Positions 12,301 through 25,109 of a stretch of DNA of 64,000 nucleotides are shown here, in pieces. The notes below the pieces were generated by a model. It had not been told where the DNA came from. It ran no database searches and saw nothing but the letters and a program-made list of their open reading frames with translations. Origin of the DNA: Siphonodentalium dalli. Taxonomy: Eukaryota; Mollusca; Scaphopoda; Gadilida; Siphonodentaliidae. The stretch is taken from the NCBI GenBank assembly GCA_032622095.1, contig CP136067.1, positions 130,667,030 through 130,731,029 of the forward strand, written 5' to 3'. The translations under genes and the position numbers were made by a program. Position 1 is the first letter of the stretch. Each line of letters opens with the position of its first letter.

Positions 12301-15300
12301 ACCCTAATCTTAACCGGGGCGGGGCCTTAACCCTTACCGGAACTGGTATCCAACATTATTCTAGACGAGTTTGGACGGGAACTTAACCATAACCATAACC
12401 CTAATATTTAATAACTTTAACAATGACCCTAGTAGGGACGAGACGAGAATGGATCCAAATGCTGACATAAACTGGACCGTAACCCGATCCCTAACTCGTA
12501 AGTGGCCCTAATCCTAACCCTAACCGGGACGGGAACCCAATTTTCACCGGACGGGACATTAGGTCTAACAATAACCAGACACCTAGCCGGCACGTTAGTC
12601 ATGGACCTTAACATTAACCATAACCATAATCCTTACTCTTACTTGGACTGGACGGCTCGTGCCGGGAATTTAACCCTACCCCTAACAGGGACGGGACGAG
12701 TCGCCTAATCCTAACCTGGACTAAATCCTAACACTATCCGGTGCGGACGGGACGGGAACATAACCTGGACATGTCGTTTCGTGTCAGGACCGTAATCAAA
12801 ACTCTAATCCGAATTTGATGACCCGGGACGCGACCCTCAACCTAACCGGGATGGGTTGGTACGGGAAATCATTCTTAACCCTGACTGGGACTTTCAGCCA
12901 TAATCCTAAACCAGTCAGGTCGGGACAAGTCGGGATCCTATATATAACAGGGAAGGAATACTAACACTTATCGGGTCGTTACGTGACGTTAACCAGACAC
13001 CTAAGTTTAACCGAGGCGGAGCCTAAAGCCTAACCATAACCGGCGGCATGGGTCGGGGACCTAGCCCTAATCGGGAATGGGACCTTAAACCTCAATTTAA
13101 TCTCAACCGTACGGGACCTTAACTTTAACTCTAACCCAAAATGCGGCGGACCGGGACCCTAACCCTAAACTGGACGGGAATTTAAACATAACTATAACCG
13201 CGATGGGACGGGAATTTAACCCTACCCATAACAGGGATGAGACGAGTCGCCTTACCCTAACCTGGACGGGACATAACCCTAACCCGGGACACTATATGTA
13301 ACAGGGTAGTAAACACTAACACCTACCGGGTCGCTAAGTGACATTAACCCGACATCTATATAACTATAACCGGGACGGACTGGGACGAAACCCAAAGCGT
13401 AATCATAACCGACGTACGGGTTGGGGCCCTAGCCCGGGACGGGACGTTAAGCTATTATAAAATCTCAACCGTATGGAACGGGAACTTAACCTTAACACTA
13501 ACCCAAAATGCGGCGGACCGGGACACTAACCCTCAACGGGACGGGACCTTAAACATAACTATAACTAGCCAGAGCCCGGACGGGACCTTAGACATAACTA
13601 TAACCGCGATGGGATAGGATCCTATCCCTAACTGAGAATGCACCATAACCTTAACTCTAAACCAAACCGGGAAGGATGGACCTATAACCCTAACTCTAAC
13701 GGTGACCTTGCCCGGGATGGGACACAGACCGCATGGAACGGGACCTTAACCTTAACTCTAACACAAAATGCGGCGGACCGGGACACTAATTATAAACGGG
13801 ACGGGACATTAAACATAACTATAACTAGCAAGAGCCCGTGAGATCGGATCCTATCCCTAACTGGGACTGAACCTTACCTTAACTCTTAACCAAACCGGGA
13901 GGGATGGGACTTTAACCCTAACTCTAACTGCGACCTTACCCGGGACGGGACCCCGGTCGTATCTGGGAACCAAACCTTAACCGGGACCCTAAACTTCACC
14001 GGGACCATAACCATAATCGAGCCCTAACACTAAACGGGACGGGAACTTAGCCCTTACAGGGACGGGTATCCAGCCTTATCCTAACTATAACCATAGCCCC
14101 AATCTGGACCGGACGGCTCGGGACTGGAAATTAACAATAACCCTAATATGGACGAGTCGAGAAGGCACCCTAACAATAGTGTGACCTTTACCTGTACCAC
14201 TAACAATAAACATAATCCTTATTCTTATATAACTGGACGGATCTGTACGGGAGTTTAACCATAACACTAACAGGGATGGGATGGGTCACCTAACCCTAAC
14301 CGGGACTGGATTTAACCTTTAACGTTTCCGATGTGGACGGGACGGGAACATAACCCGGACGTGTTTGGTCTGACTGGACCGTAACTATAACCCTAATCGT
14401 AACTGGATGACCCGCGACGGGACCCTCAACCTATCCGGGGCGGGTTGTACGGTACTCTATTCTTAACCCTAACTGGGACAGTACGCCTCGGTGCGACGAG
14501 TCGGGACCCAACTAACTAACCGAGACGAAACCCAAATCCTAACCATAACCGGCACAACGGGTTGGGGCCCTAGCCCTAACCGGGACTGGACGTTAATCCT
14601 CTATACAATTTCAACCGTACAGAACGGTACCACCATAACCTTAATTTTAACCCAAAATGCGGCGGGCTGGGACTCTAGCCATAGCCGGGACAGGCCTCAG
14701 ACATAACTATTACCACGATGAGAAGGGATCCTATCCCTAACTGGGACTGAACCATTACTTTAATTCTTAACCAAACCGGGAGGGATGGGACCTTAACCCT
14801 AACTCTAACTGGTACTGTAACCCTAACCATAACCGTGAATGGGACCGTAAACCTCAATATAATCTCAACCGTATGGAACGGGACATTAACCTTAACTCTA
14901 ACCCAAAATGTGGTGGATCGTGATACTAGCCATAACCACATTCAGATCGGGTCCTATTCCTAACTGGGACTGAACCATAACCTTAACCCTAACTCTAACT
15001 GAATCCTAACCATACTAGGGACGTGATCTTACTGGGACGGGTATATTCAGCATTAACCTAACCATATCCCCACTCTGGACTGGACGGCTCGGGCTGGAAT
15101 TTAACAATAACCCTAATATGGACGAGTCGAGAGCGGACCCTAACACGAATGGTGGGCTGCATCAGCAAATTCACACTCTAACCGGGACGGGAACCCCGCC
15201 TTCAGCGGTAGGCATGGGCCCGGAATTTAACACTAACACTAAACGTAATCCTTACTCTTACTTGAACAGGGTGGCTCTGGACGGGAGTTTAACCCTAACA

Positions 15301-16330
15301 CTAACAGGGATGGGACGGGCCATCTAATGTAACCCTAACCGCGACGGGATTTAACCTTTACCCAAATCCAGTGTGGACGGGACGGGAACATAACCTGGAC
15401 GTGTTTGGTCGGGTCTGAACCGTAACTACATGTATGACCCTAGTCGGAACTGGATGGCCCGGGAAGGGACCCTCAACCTATTCGGGCGGCTTGGTACGGG
15501 ACATTATTCTTAACCCTGACTGGGACAAGACGAATCGGGACGTTTAGTCATAACGCTGACCAGGACAAGTCGAGCTGAGTCTGGACCCTAAATCTAACAG
15601 TGAGCGAACACTAGAACCAACAGGGCCGTGAATTGACCTCACCCGACCACTAACTCTAACCGGGACGTAGTGGGACGGTACCTAATCGACACCGGCGGCA
15701 CGGGTCGGGCCTTAGCCCTGATCGGGAATGGGACCTTAAAACTCAATATAATCTCAACCGTATGGGACGGGACCTTAACCTTAACTCTAACCCAAAATGC
15801 GGCGGACCGTGACACACGCCCTAACCGGGACGGGACCTTAAACATAAGTATAACCGCGATGGGATTAGATCCTATCCCTAACTGGAACTGATCCATAAAC
15901 TTAACAATAAACCAAACCGGGAGGGATGGGACCTTAACTCTAGCTCTAACTGGGACCGTAACGGTTACCCTACCGGGGACAGGACACTAACCATAAAGCT
16001 AACCGGCGCGTGAATGGAGTTTAAATCTCACTCTAACCCGAATGGGGCGGTAGGGAATCTTAACCCTGACTCTATCCCCAACGGGGACGATACGGGACCT
16101 TAACCCTAACCGGGACAGAACTTGGTCATAAACCTGCCCTCTTCGACAAGGACGAGACGGGTCGTGACGGGACTCTAGCCCTAAAAGGGACAGGTCGGGA
16201 AGAAATCTTTACCCCTATCACTATACCTAAACAGGGCAGGACATGGTTGATCAAAGCCGTAACTGGGACGGGGGACTAAGATATTCCTAACAGTAGCCGG
16301 GTTGGTCGGGACGTAACAGCCCGGCAGGTT
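9340..16330. repeat. Degenerate telomere-like array (CCCTAA words with CCGGGACGGGAC spacers)
   Basis: Nearly 7 kb built from CCCTAACC, CTTAACCC and GGGACGGGACC words in variable order. The opening is the cleanest part, with GACCCTAACCCTAACGG and CCTTAACCCTAACCCTAACC repeats near 9360-9500. CCCTAA is the metazoan telomere unit on the C-rich strand. Larger duplications are visible: for example a block containing CCGTAATTCTAGTACTAACC recurs near 9530, 10010 and 10230. Decay increases to the right and ends near 16330. No credible gene occurs; the Thr/Leu/Asn-rich open frames are read from the repeat itself. It is an interstitial, GC-rich, telomere-related minisatellite. Confidence 0.85.
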
Positions 16331-18349
16331 GCGGTAACGGGTGCCCGGGCGGAACCGAGCGCTGTGGGCGCTATTGCCCCGACCGAGCACAGCGGCAACT
16401 CTTATTCGGAAACTGCACAAAAATTTCAATTCTGGTAATAAGGAATAATTAAAATAATTCACACTGCTCAATCACCATCGTTTGTGTGGCACAGGAGTTG
16501 TGTAAATCCAAGTAGCAGGCCATAATAAATACTTCGAAATCGACTTGAATCAAAATGTTCAAACAAATATAGTAACTAGCAACCTTGACTGAAGTCAAAT
16601 TATATCATGCTAATATCTACCTGTAATAACATTATTTATATAAACATATTTGCCTTTGAACTAACAACGTTAGGGGTGATAAACAATGCGATCGGATCTC
16701 AAGCTACACATAGCACACACTATTAGCGCTGTCACGGCCTAACGTTTTAAATATGTTTCCCCTGGTGGTGTATAACATAGTAAATGTCCGGGTGGTTAGT
16801 TATGACACCACAACGGACATTTCCATACTATACATGACGTCACTTTATACTTTAACGAGTATTTGTAAATGATTCTTGGATTTAGGAAAGCCGTGATTTT
16901 GCATGCTGGAATATCTACTGGTTGCTTTATTTTTTGTCATTTGAATACAGTCTTTTGTGGCGTTTGTACACACATCTGATATAGCGTAGAAATACAATAT
17001 CATTTTGGCTTATCGAATATTTCATTTTATCATGACATTATCTGATTGATATGATTGATATAGATGTGTTCTGAATTCCATTGTTATTGTGCTCACGATT
17101 GATCTAGTTGGCGATTGCTCAATCCGATGTACTATGTTTTCATGTTTATTACTTACGGCGTTTGTTCAATCCGTTGTTCACTATGTATGTTGGCATGTTT
17201 ATGATATTATGGTTCATGTTTTCATGCTATATATTGTCCTGGATATCCCTTAACTATATATCACATGTGTATACAACAAGCGAAAAATAAATGAGTCGGA
17301 TCGGAATAATGGACTTTGTCTCACTTACTCCCTACATGCACGGGGATAGTTTTAATGGCATTCAAACCAAATACATTATATAGGGAAGGTACTTACTTAA
17401 ATTGAGAAACACAATATAAAAATATTGGTTTTAATTGAACGAATAATATGTGAATAAATAATAATTAAAATTCGATTAAGTAAAATTAGAATACGCCCTT
17501 CCAAGCAGATATACATATAAAGGCGAAATTTTTTAAAACATTGATGGACCTTGCTACAAGGAACAGTTAGCAAAATTAAATATTTCAGCACACTCTACTA
17601 GTAAGATAGCTACCAAAATTATAACCGAAAATTGAAATACCGCACGTGAGAACCTTCACGAGGGGTGATGGTTGATGCTCAGTCACTTGACCATTATTAA
17701 ATAGCACGAGACATACTCCAGGCATATCTATATAATTGAGCTACAAACGGATGCCTCTAACTGATAACTAGTTATCTCCTACAATAATAAACATATGTAC
17801 AGTGATTATGGACCCAACGTAATTCAGTAACTTGTCAGTAGAGGCGTGATGCTCATTTGCGTACTAGGGTATATCGTATTGAAACACAACGTTAGCAGTA
17901 AATGAAATACAGTTCTTCTTGACGCAACAGTATCCTGACAATATGAATGCGTTGTTCGAATCAGACATGTATTGATATGCACACGTAAACAACATATATA
18001 TTCAAGTGCGTCGACTGTAAAATTTACGTATATATACTACGCTATGTTCAGCCCAAAAACAAATATGGTATTACATTAACGTACATCGACGTTTATTTTA
18101 CTAAGTTGTACTGCATGGTATTGTGCCTTTTGTGTTCATTGGTAATATCCATATTCAATTTCAACTCACACGAGTCGTGTCAAGTAGTAGAGATTGGGAA
18201 TACACATAGGTGTCCGCCACTGAGCGAATTTATGCCACTATGATTTTCTTATAGGAAAATGCCTCTAGTTTCAGGATCTGGTTGGTGCACTGAGAAAATG
18301 TGGTCCAAAATAAAAAAAAATCATGCCTTTTCTATGAGTGCCCACCTCA
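16331..18349. other. AT-rich non-coding stretch
   Basis: No gene, RNA gene or clear repeat recognised. Open frames are short, low-complexity and lack homology that I recognise. Confidence 0.55.
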
Positions 18350-18882
18350 TGTTTTACTAATTTAACCACTGAAATTAACAGAATTATGGGATTTTTTGCT
18401 ATCACAAACTTGGCATCAAAATCAGGAAAAAATAACTTTTCAGGTTTGCTCCATTTTTTCAAGTAAAATGGAACTATCTTTGGTATCAAATGTGATTTTT
18501 ATTTTTGATCTATCTTAAATGTGTGACACTGAGGTGTTTTAGTCAAAATTACTCAAGATGGCTTGCAAAATGGCAACCAAATATGGTAAAAAGTTGATTT
18601 GTCATATTTATTCCGAACATTATTACAAGCTGTTTCGAAAAGATTGCAAATTGTGACTCACTTTGTTATAACACATGCTACGTAGTCAACTGATAACTAA
18701 ATGTTATATTCTGGTTGTCCAAGTACATTATGAGGCATGACAAATCAGTTAAAGAAATGCAGTATGAAATTTTGCCGAAAACTTCTTTTGGGATTCTGTC
18801 TGTCTTTGAACGGAAATGGGCAGAACGTTGAAACGGAACTTAGAGTGATCATATTATGTGGCTGCTCTGACCCATTAGCATC
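18350..18882 (+). repeat. Fold-back element, left arm (pairs with 21505-21910)
   Basis: Diverged reverse complement of 21505-21910. Shared landmarks are CAAGATGGCTTGCAAAATGG here against its complement near 21670, GGGATTCTGTC near 18793 against GACAGAATCCC near 21591, and the inner ends near GGCTGCTCTGACCCAT. It is probably an old non-autonomous TIR or fold-back element. Confidence 0.75.
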
Positions 18883-19299
18883 AACATTTATTAACATATA
18901 TACTATTATCATGAAAACCGTTTCATTCGTAGTGCATACCAAACGCCATTAAGAGACACTCTGATGTGATCTCTCTACACCAGTATGGATCGACTGTGGG
19001 TAATTGTTTTCACAGAAAGTGTAGATCGAATCAAGTTTGAAACACGTTTTCTACTATCAAATTCAAACAGGAACAAGTTAAACATAAACGTACTTGACAT
19101 AAACCGTGCCCCGGCACATATAATAATACACGTAGTATGGATTGACATAATGTCTGGCATTAAAGGCAACCGAGATAGAGAGCTTTATAGTTATTAACTA
19201 GAACATTGGCAGCATTTGCCTAATATCCTTTACGGCTATGAACTAACAGATTGGTGCTATCGGTTAACATATCCTTGATGTATAGCGATAGGAAATCGA

Positions 19300-21480
19300 T
19301 AGTCACACATAGGTACACCAGTGCAACTTACACATGACCATGTAGTCACTCCATATATACATGAACACCACATAAATGAACATATGTCACTCGCTTTATA
19401 CACATACACCTCACCTACTACTGCACAGCCACACATGGATATGCCCATACACACAACACATGGCCATATAGCCATGAGTAAACATGCAGGCACACCAGGT
19501 ATACCCCTACACCTCACCCATGACCATATAGTCACGACCTGTATACCTATTCACTACATTCATGAACATACAGTAACATCCTGTATACCTATTCGTCTCA
19601 CCATTGGTAATACAGTCACTCCGTGTATATGTATATATTTGCCACATGCATGGCCATATAGGCACTCAATATATACATCCAAACGATGAAAACATAGTCA
19701 CTCCCGGTATATGTTATCACCACATTCGTGAGCATACATTACTTCTTGTATACATACTTGCATCACCAGGGGTCATAAAGTCACTCCCTGCATATATATT
19801 TGAGACACCCATGGCCATATATCCACTCAAAAGATACATATACACCAACCCAAAACCACAGAGTCCTTCTAGATATACCAATGTCCCGTACCGCGCACAC
19901 GTCCATCCATACACTCCAAACGTGCATATAGACCTCACCATGACAATTCAGCCTCTCGCTGTATACTCATAAACCACACCCATGGTCATACAATCACTCC
20001 CTGTATACCAATTCATCCATCATTAGTTTTTCCACACTGGCTCTCCATATATACATATTGGCCACATCATGGCAATATAGCCATGCAAGATATACAAGGG
20101 CTCGCGTCTTGCATGTAATGGGTCGAAACGTAATGTGCCATTTTCTTAGTATGGCACATATTCAGCGGATGGCATCTTTTAAACTCATTGGGAGTAATTT
20201 CTAAAAATGTCTAAACTCTACATTTGGCATAAAATAAAATCTTGTTTTTGTGGGGTACGTTCTAAAACTATTTTCAAAATTCCATTAAACTGCTCCAGGA
20301 CCCAGCTTCCAACTCAACATTCATGTCATTAGAACGAGGATCACTTTGTCTGCGAGAAATTGGGACCTTGGTCATCATATATGTAGCCTCGAACCTTTTT
20401 GTAGTATGCCTAACAGACATCCTCCCCTTTCTTTTGACATCCATACATTTATGTACCACTATCATTGTGTGGGGAATAGGATAGGATGCAAGCCATTATT
20501 TATTTCACAATACTTATATTGACAAACGGAAAGGCCTTATGGTCCGTCAGCCAGTGCTCCATTCTGACTTGTTATTGTCATTCCGGAGGGCTGGGTGTGA
20601 TTTTCGTTGACGCGGACAAATGTGACACCTTGTCATATACCCGCTTACATATATTTATTAACCTATACTTACCTGTATTGGTTGGTTGTCTGCATTGGTT
20701 AAGCTATGGCCATAGTCACTCCAGGTGTATATATACCTTATCAATTACCATACAGTCCTTCTAGATATAACTATACCACACACGCGGCCATTCGTACACT
20801 TCAGACTTGCAAAACTACAGCTCAACCATGACAATTCAGCCACCACATCCACGAGCATTCGATCAGATATTCACTGTATACCGTTACACAGCAATGACAA
20901 TACAGCCACAGCAGATAAACATGTACATCCCACCCATGACCATGATGTCACTATCTATATACACAAGCCCGCCAGTGATCATCAAACTGTACTCCAGGTA
21001 TGCATATACACTTCAACAACATTGACCCTGCAGTCATTCCATGTACACATTGCCCATAACCATATAACCACTCCACATTTATCCATACACCCCATCCATT
21101 ATACAGCGAACGCGTGTATACATATACACCCACCCATGACAATACAGCCACCCAATGTACACCTGAACATCCCACACATGACCACACAGTCACTCCATAT
21201 ATACATACACAACACATATGGACAATGTAGCTAATCTCGCTATACACATACACCACTTCAATGGCCAGACATCAAGTCCCTGCATACATGTTCACCTCTC
21301 ACATGACGGTCATGACCATAAGCTACTCCTTATATACCTATACAACTCAACGTGGACAACCCATACATGACCATATAGCCATACATTGTATAACTATTCA
21401 TATCATTCATGAATACAATAACTTACCGTATACATACTCACCTCACATAAAGCCATACATTCAACAGACATACACACTGT
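19300..21480. repeat. Degenerate minisatellite inside the fold-back element
   Basis: Two stretches (about 19300-20100 and 20700-21480) of loosely repeated ~50-60-bp units containing CCCATGACCATA, CAGTCACTCC and GTATATACATACACC. Between them lies about 600 bp without clear repeats. His/Thr/Tyr-rich open frames are by-products of the repeat. Confidence 0.7.
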
Positions 21481-21504
21481 ATTAAGTTGATCAATGTTGA
21501 TTAC

Positions 21505-21910
21505 AATGGGCCAGAGTAGCCACATACTATGATCCCCTCTCAGTTCCGTTTCAACGCTCTGCCCATTTCAGTTAAAAAAACATGGACAGAATCCCAAAAG
21601 AAATTTTGTGAATACTGTTCGTAATATATGTGACAAATCAACATTTTACCAAATTTGGTTGCCATTTTGCAAGCCATCTTGAGCAATTTTGTCTAAAACA
21701 CCTCAGTGTGACACAGTTAGCACACATCGAAACAATAAACACCGCTGATACCTAAGAAAGTTCCATTTTACTTTTAAAAATATTTTAAACCTGAACAGTG
21801 ATATTTTGCCGATTTTTATGCAAAGTTTGTGACAGAAAAATTTGAATAATTCTAGTGATTTTAGTGGTTTCAATGGTAACAATTAACCAAGGTGCATCAG
21901 AAATGTTGGT
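21505..21910 (-). repeat. Fold-back element, right arm (pairs with 18350-18882)
   Basis: Inverted counterpart of the left arm, enclosing the minisatellite with it. Similar CCGCCATTTTGG words continue to about 22040, so the outer end is uncertain. Confidence 0.7.
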
Positions 21911-22556
21911 TTTCAATGTATATAAGACAGAATAGTCAAATGTGTGCATCAACAACAACTTATAAGTAGTTGCATGGCACACTGGGACAATATTGAACAT
22001 TTCCCATATTTTGGCCGCCATTTTGGAAGCCATTTTGATCTAAAGTGACGATATTTGTAACATTGAGTTGGAATATCAATAAAAGAGTAGAAAGCATTAC
22101 TTACATTGCACAATTCTTCCAATTTCTTGATGAAATATGACTAGAATCCCAATGGTGATATTTTGTGATATGTTATACCGCGTTCTGTAAAATCGAATTT
22201 TTGAGCGATCGGAAGGGGTGGGGAGCCCATGAATGGCACATTTCTTTGCTCCAATGGTCAGTTAAGATGATAAATACAAAATAAAGTCAAATTTCGTAAC
22301 CAGTTCCAAACAGTAGAAACTTATCTTAAAGATATTAGTACAAAACGTATAATTGCGTAGAACTGATTTAACGTAAATGGCAGCCATCTTGGTCTCCATC
22401 TTTAATTATAAAAATTGCTCAAAGCGGATTTTAGCGGATTTTGGATATGTTATAGAGGATATATTTCTCTTCAAAATGGTATACAAACCAATTTAGTCCG
22501 AATTTATTCTAGGTCAAATCTTTATTCGACCAGACTATATGGCACACATATAAGAT
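21911..22556. other. Non-coding flank with GCCATCTTGG-type words
   Basis: No gene seen. It contains GGCCGCCATTTTGG (near 22012) and GGCAGCCATCTTGG (near 22379), related to words in the other inverted repeats of this window. Confidence 0.5.
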
Positions 22557-23600
22557 TTGATCATGGAACATAGTCCCGTCGATGTCTATATGGCACATCA
22601 ATCCGATGCCCTCATGGAACATACATGTAGTTCTGTCGATATATATACGGCACACAAATCATATTTTATGATGGAACATAGTCCCGTCGATATCCATATG
22701 GCAGATCAATCCTATGTCTTCATGGAACATACATGTAGTTCTGTCGATATATGTACGACACACATATAATATTTTATCACGGAACATAGTCTCGTCAGTA
22801 TCTGTATGGCACATAAATCCGATATGTCATGGAACATAGTTCTGTCGGTATCTATACGGCACATATCATATTTTATGATGGAACATAGTCCCGTCGATAT
22901 CCATATGGCAGATCAATCCTATGTCTTCATGGAACATACATGTAGTTATGTCGATATATGTACGACACACATATAATATTTTATCACGGAACATAGTCTC
23001 GTCAGTATCTGTATGGCACATAAATCCGATATGTCATGGAACATAGTTCTGTCGGTATTTATACGGCACATATCATATTTTATGATGGAACATAGTCCCG
23101 TCGATATCCATATGGCAGATCAATCCTATGTCTTCATGGAACATACATGTAGTTCTGTCGATATATGTACGACACACATATAATATTTTATCACGGAACA
23201 TAGTCTCGTCAGTATCTGTACGGCACATAAATCCGATATGTCATGGAACATAGTTCTGTCGGTATCTATACGGCACATATCAGATTTTATGATGGAACAT
23301 AGTCCCGTCGATATCCATATGGCACATCAATCCTATTTCTTCATGGAACATACATGTAGTTCTGTCGATATCTATACGCACACATGTAAGATTTTATCAC
23401 GGAACATAGTCTCATCAATATGTATATGGCACATAAATCCGATATGTCATGGAACGTAGTTATGTCGGTATCTATTAAAATCTGATATGTGCCGTATAGA
23501 TACCGACATAACTATGTTCCATGACAATATCGGATTTATGTGCCATATAGACATCGACGGGACTATGTCCATTGATAAAATTTGATATGTGCCGTATATA
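22557..23600. repeat. Higher-order tandem repeat, 207-bp period of four ~52-bp subunits
   Basis: GATGGAACATAGTCCCGTCGA recurs at 22670, 22877, 23084 and 23291, exactly 207 bases apart. Each 207-bp unit has four related subunits of the form GGAACATAGT-(C/T)CGTCGATAT-CC-ATATGGCACA. From about 23470 the subunits reappear in reverse complement (GTGCCGTATAGATACCGACA, then CTATGTTCCATGACA), so the array ends in an inverted segment. Confidence 0.9.
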
Positions 23601-23644
23601 GTCGGTAAGCTAGGTACACCCCCTGTGGACCCCCTACGGGACTC

Positions 23645-24235
23645 GCCGGACTGATTTTTGTATGTACCTGGATGCCTCTAGAGTAGAATTCCGGATGTTA
23701 ACAAGAAATCATCCTGGCCGCATATCACGTAATCCAAGATGGCGCCCATGAGGGTCGGAAAATTTCGCGATTTTACCCTATGTCTATTGATATGACGATT
23801 GTGGAAAAACTAATTGATATATGACATTGCAATGAACTGCATTTTGTTCCTTCTATAATTCGACGTTAAATGGTATTAAATTTGAAAATCAAAATCCAAG
23901 ATGGCCGCCAAAATATGGCTCATAATTTGAGAAATTAGATTTTTTTTCAACAATTTTATCAGAAAACACACAAAACCAATCATAATATGTCCCACATATT
24001 TGAACGTTATGACCGCAACTGATCCTTCAATATCATCTGACAAAAAATCTGCAATCAACAACTCAGGGAGAAAACAAAAATGGCGCCAGTGCGATCACCT
24101 GCAACAGTAAGTACATTTCGCAATATAACTCTACGTCTAGTTATATGAAGATTGTGGGTAAACCATTCCCTGTATTACATTGGAATAATATGTGGTGTAT
24201 TCCTCGTTCCTTTCTGCGTATTTTTGTGTCAATGA
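23645..24235 (+). repeat. Inverted repeat left of the LINE (pairs with 33475-33860)
   Basis: Its 23840-24235 part is the reverse complement, diverged, of 33475-33860. Shared landmarks are CCAAGATGGCCGCCAAAATATGG, CAGGGAGAAAACAAAAATGG and GAAGATTGTGGGTAAACCATT against their complements. A second, shorter direct copy of the beginning of this arm lies at about 24330-24515 (TTTTTGTATGTACCTGGA, then GTTAACAAGAAATC), giving a local tandem duplication. Confidence 0.8.
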
Positions 24236-25109
24236 TGCCAGTAAAGATCCAATATGGCCGCTATGATATGCCTATAATTATAATATTAAGGTTTCGTGGT
24301 TTACCTGATATGGAACACGAGACTTCTCAGGACTTATTTTTGTATGTACCTGGACACATCGAGAGTAGAACTTTGAATGTTAACAAGAAATCGTCTTAGC
24401 GGCACATTCGCAAATTACCCCTAAGTATATAGTTATATGATGATAGGAAAACAACTGTTTGAGATATTAAATTGAGGTAAATTGCATTTTGTTCCTTAAT
24501 CCATTCTACGTATTGTATTATCTGTGTTCGGTTCATATGGTATAAATCCCTTCTATCCAGCCCCACGAACGCAGAGGAATCAGACACCAGGCACGAATTT
24601 GTGACAATTTGTATGTAAACGTTACTACAAGTAGCTCCAACCTCAACATTATTCATCATGAACATACGTCACGAGTAGCCTATTGAAACAAGATGGGCAC
24701 CAACTCGTATTTATTAATCATGATATCATCGGATTCAACATCTTCGAAGTCAGAGCTTTCGATGTTTTCCTCGACAAGCAAATCTTGGAGCGTTAGTTTA
24801 GTTTAAACATATTTATTTGTCTGATTTCAATAACACATATAGGAAATGATACATACATTTTTATATAGACAATGGGATTGGAGGACAAGTGCTTACTCAC
24901 TTATGAGTACCTCCTCTCCCATTTGCTATTACACTGAAAAATAAATCAAGAATAATGGTATTGCAACATGACTACCAAAGGCAAGTTGAACTTATATACA
25001 TGTACATATCACCGGTCGTTTCCCGCCCCCGAGTCAGTCTTTTGTTTATACATGAATTACTTGGAAGTCGTCTTTGATTGAGTCATTTGCTGGCTTGTAT
25101 ATGTATTTG

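Noticed and set aside
9340-16330. Open frames rich in Thr, Leu, Asn and Arg
   Set aside because: Read from the telomere-like repeats; no domain and no codon structure independent of the repeat.
19300-21480. Multiple His/Thr/Tyr-rich frames up to 169 codons
   Set aside because: By-products of the degenerate minisatellite.
22557-23600. CRISPR-like array
   Set aside because: Regular spacing is due to a higher-order satellite whose 'spacers' are themselves repeated; the genome is eukaryotic.
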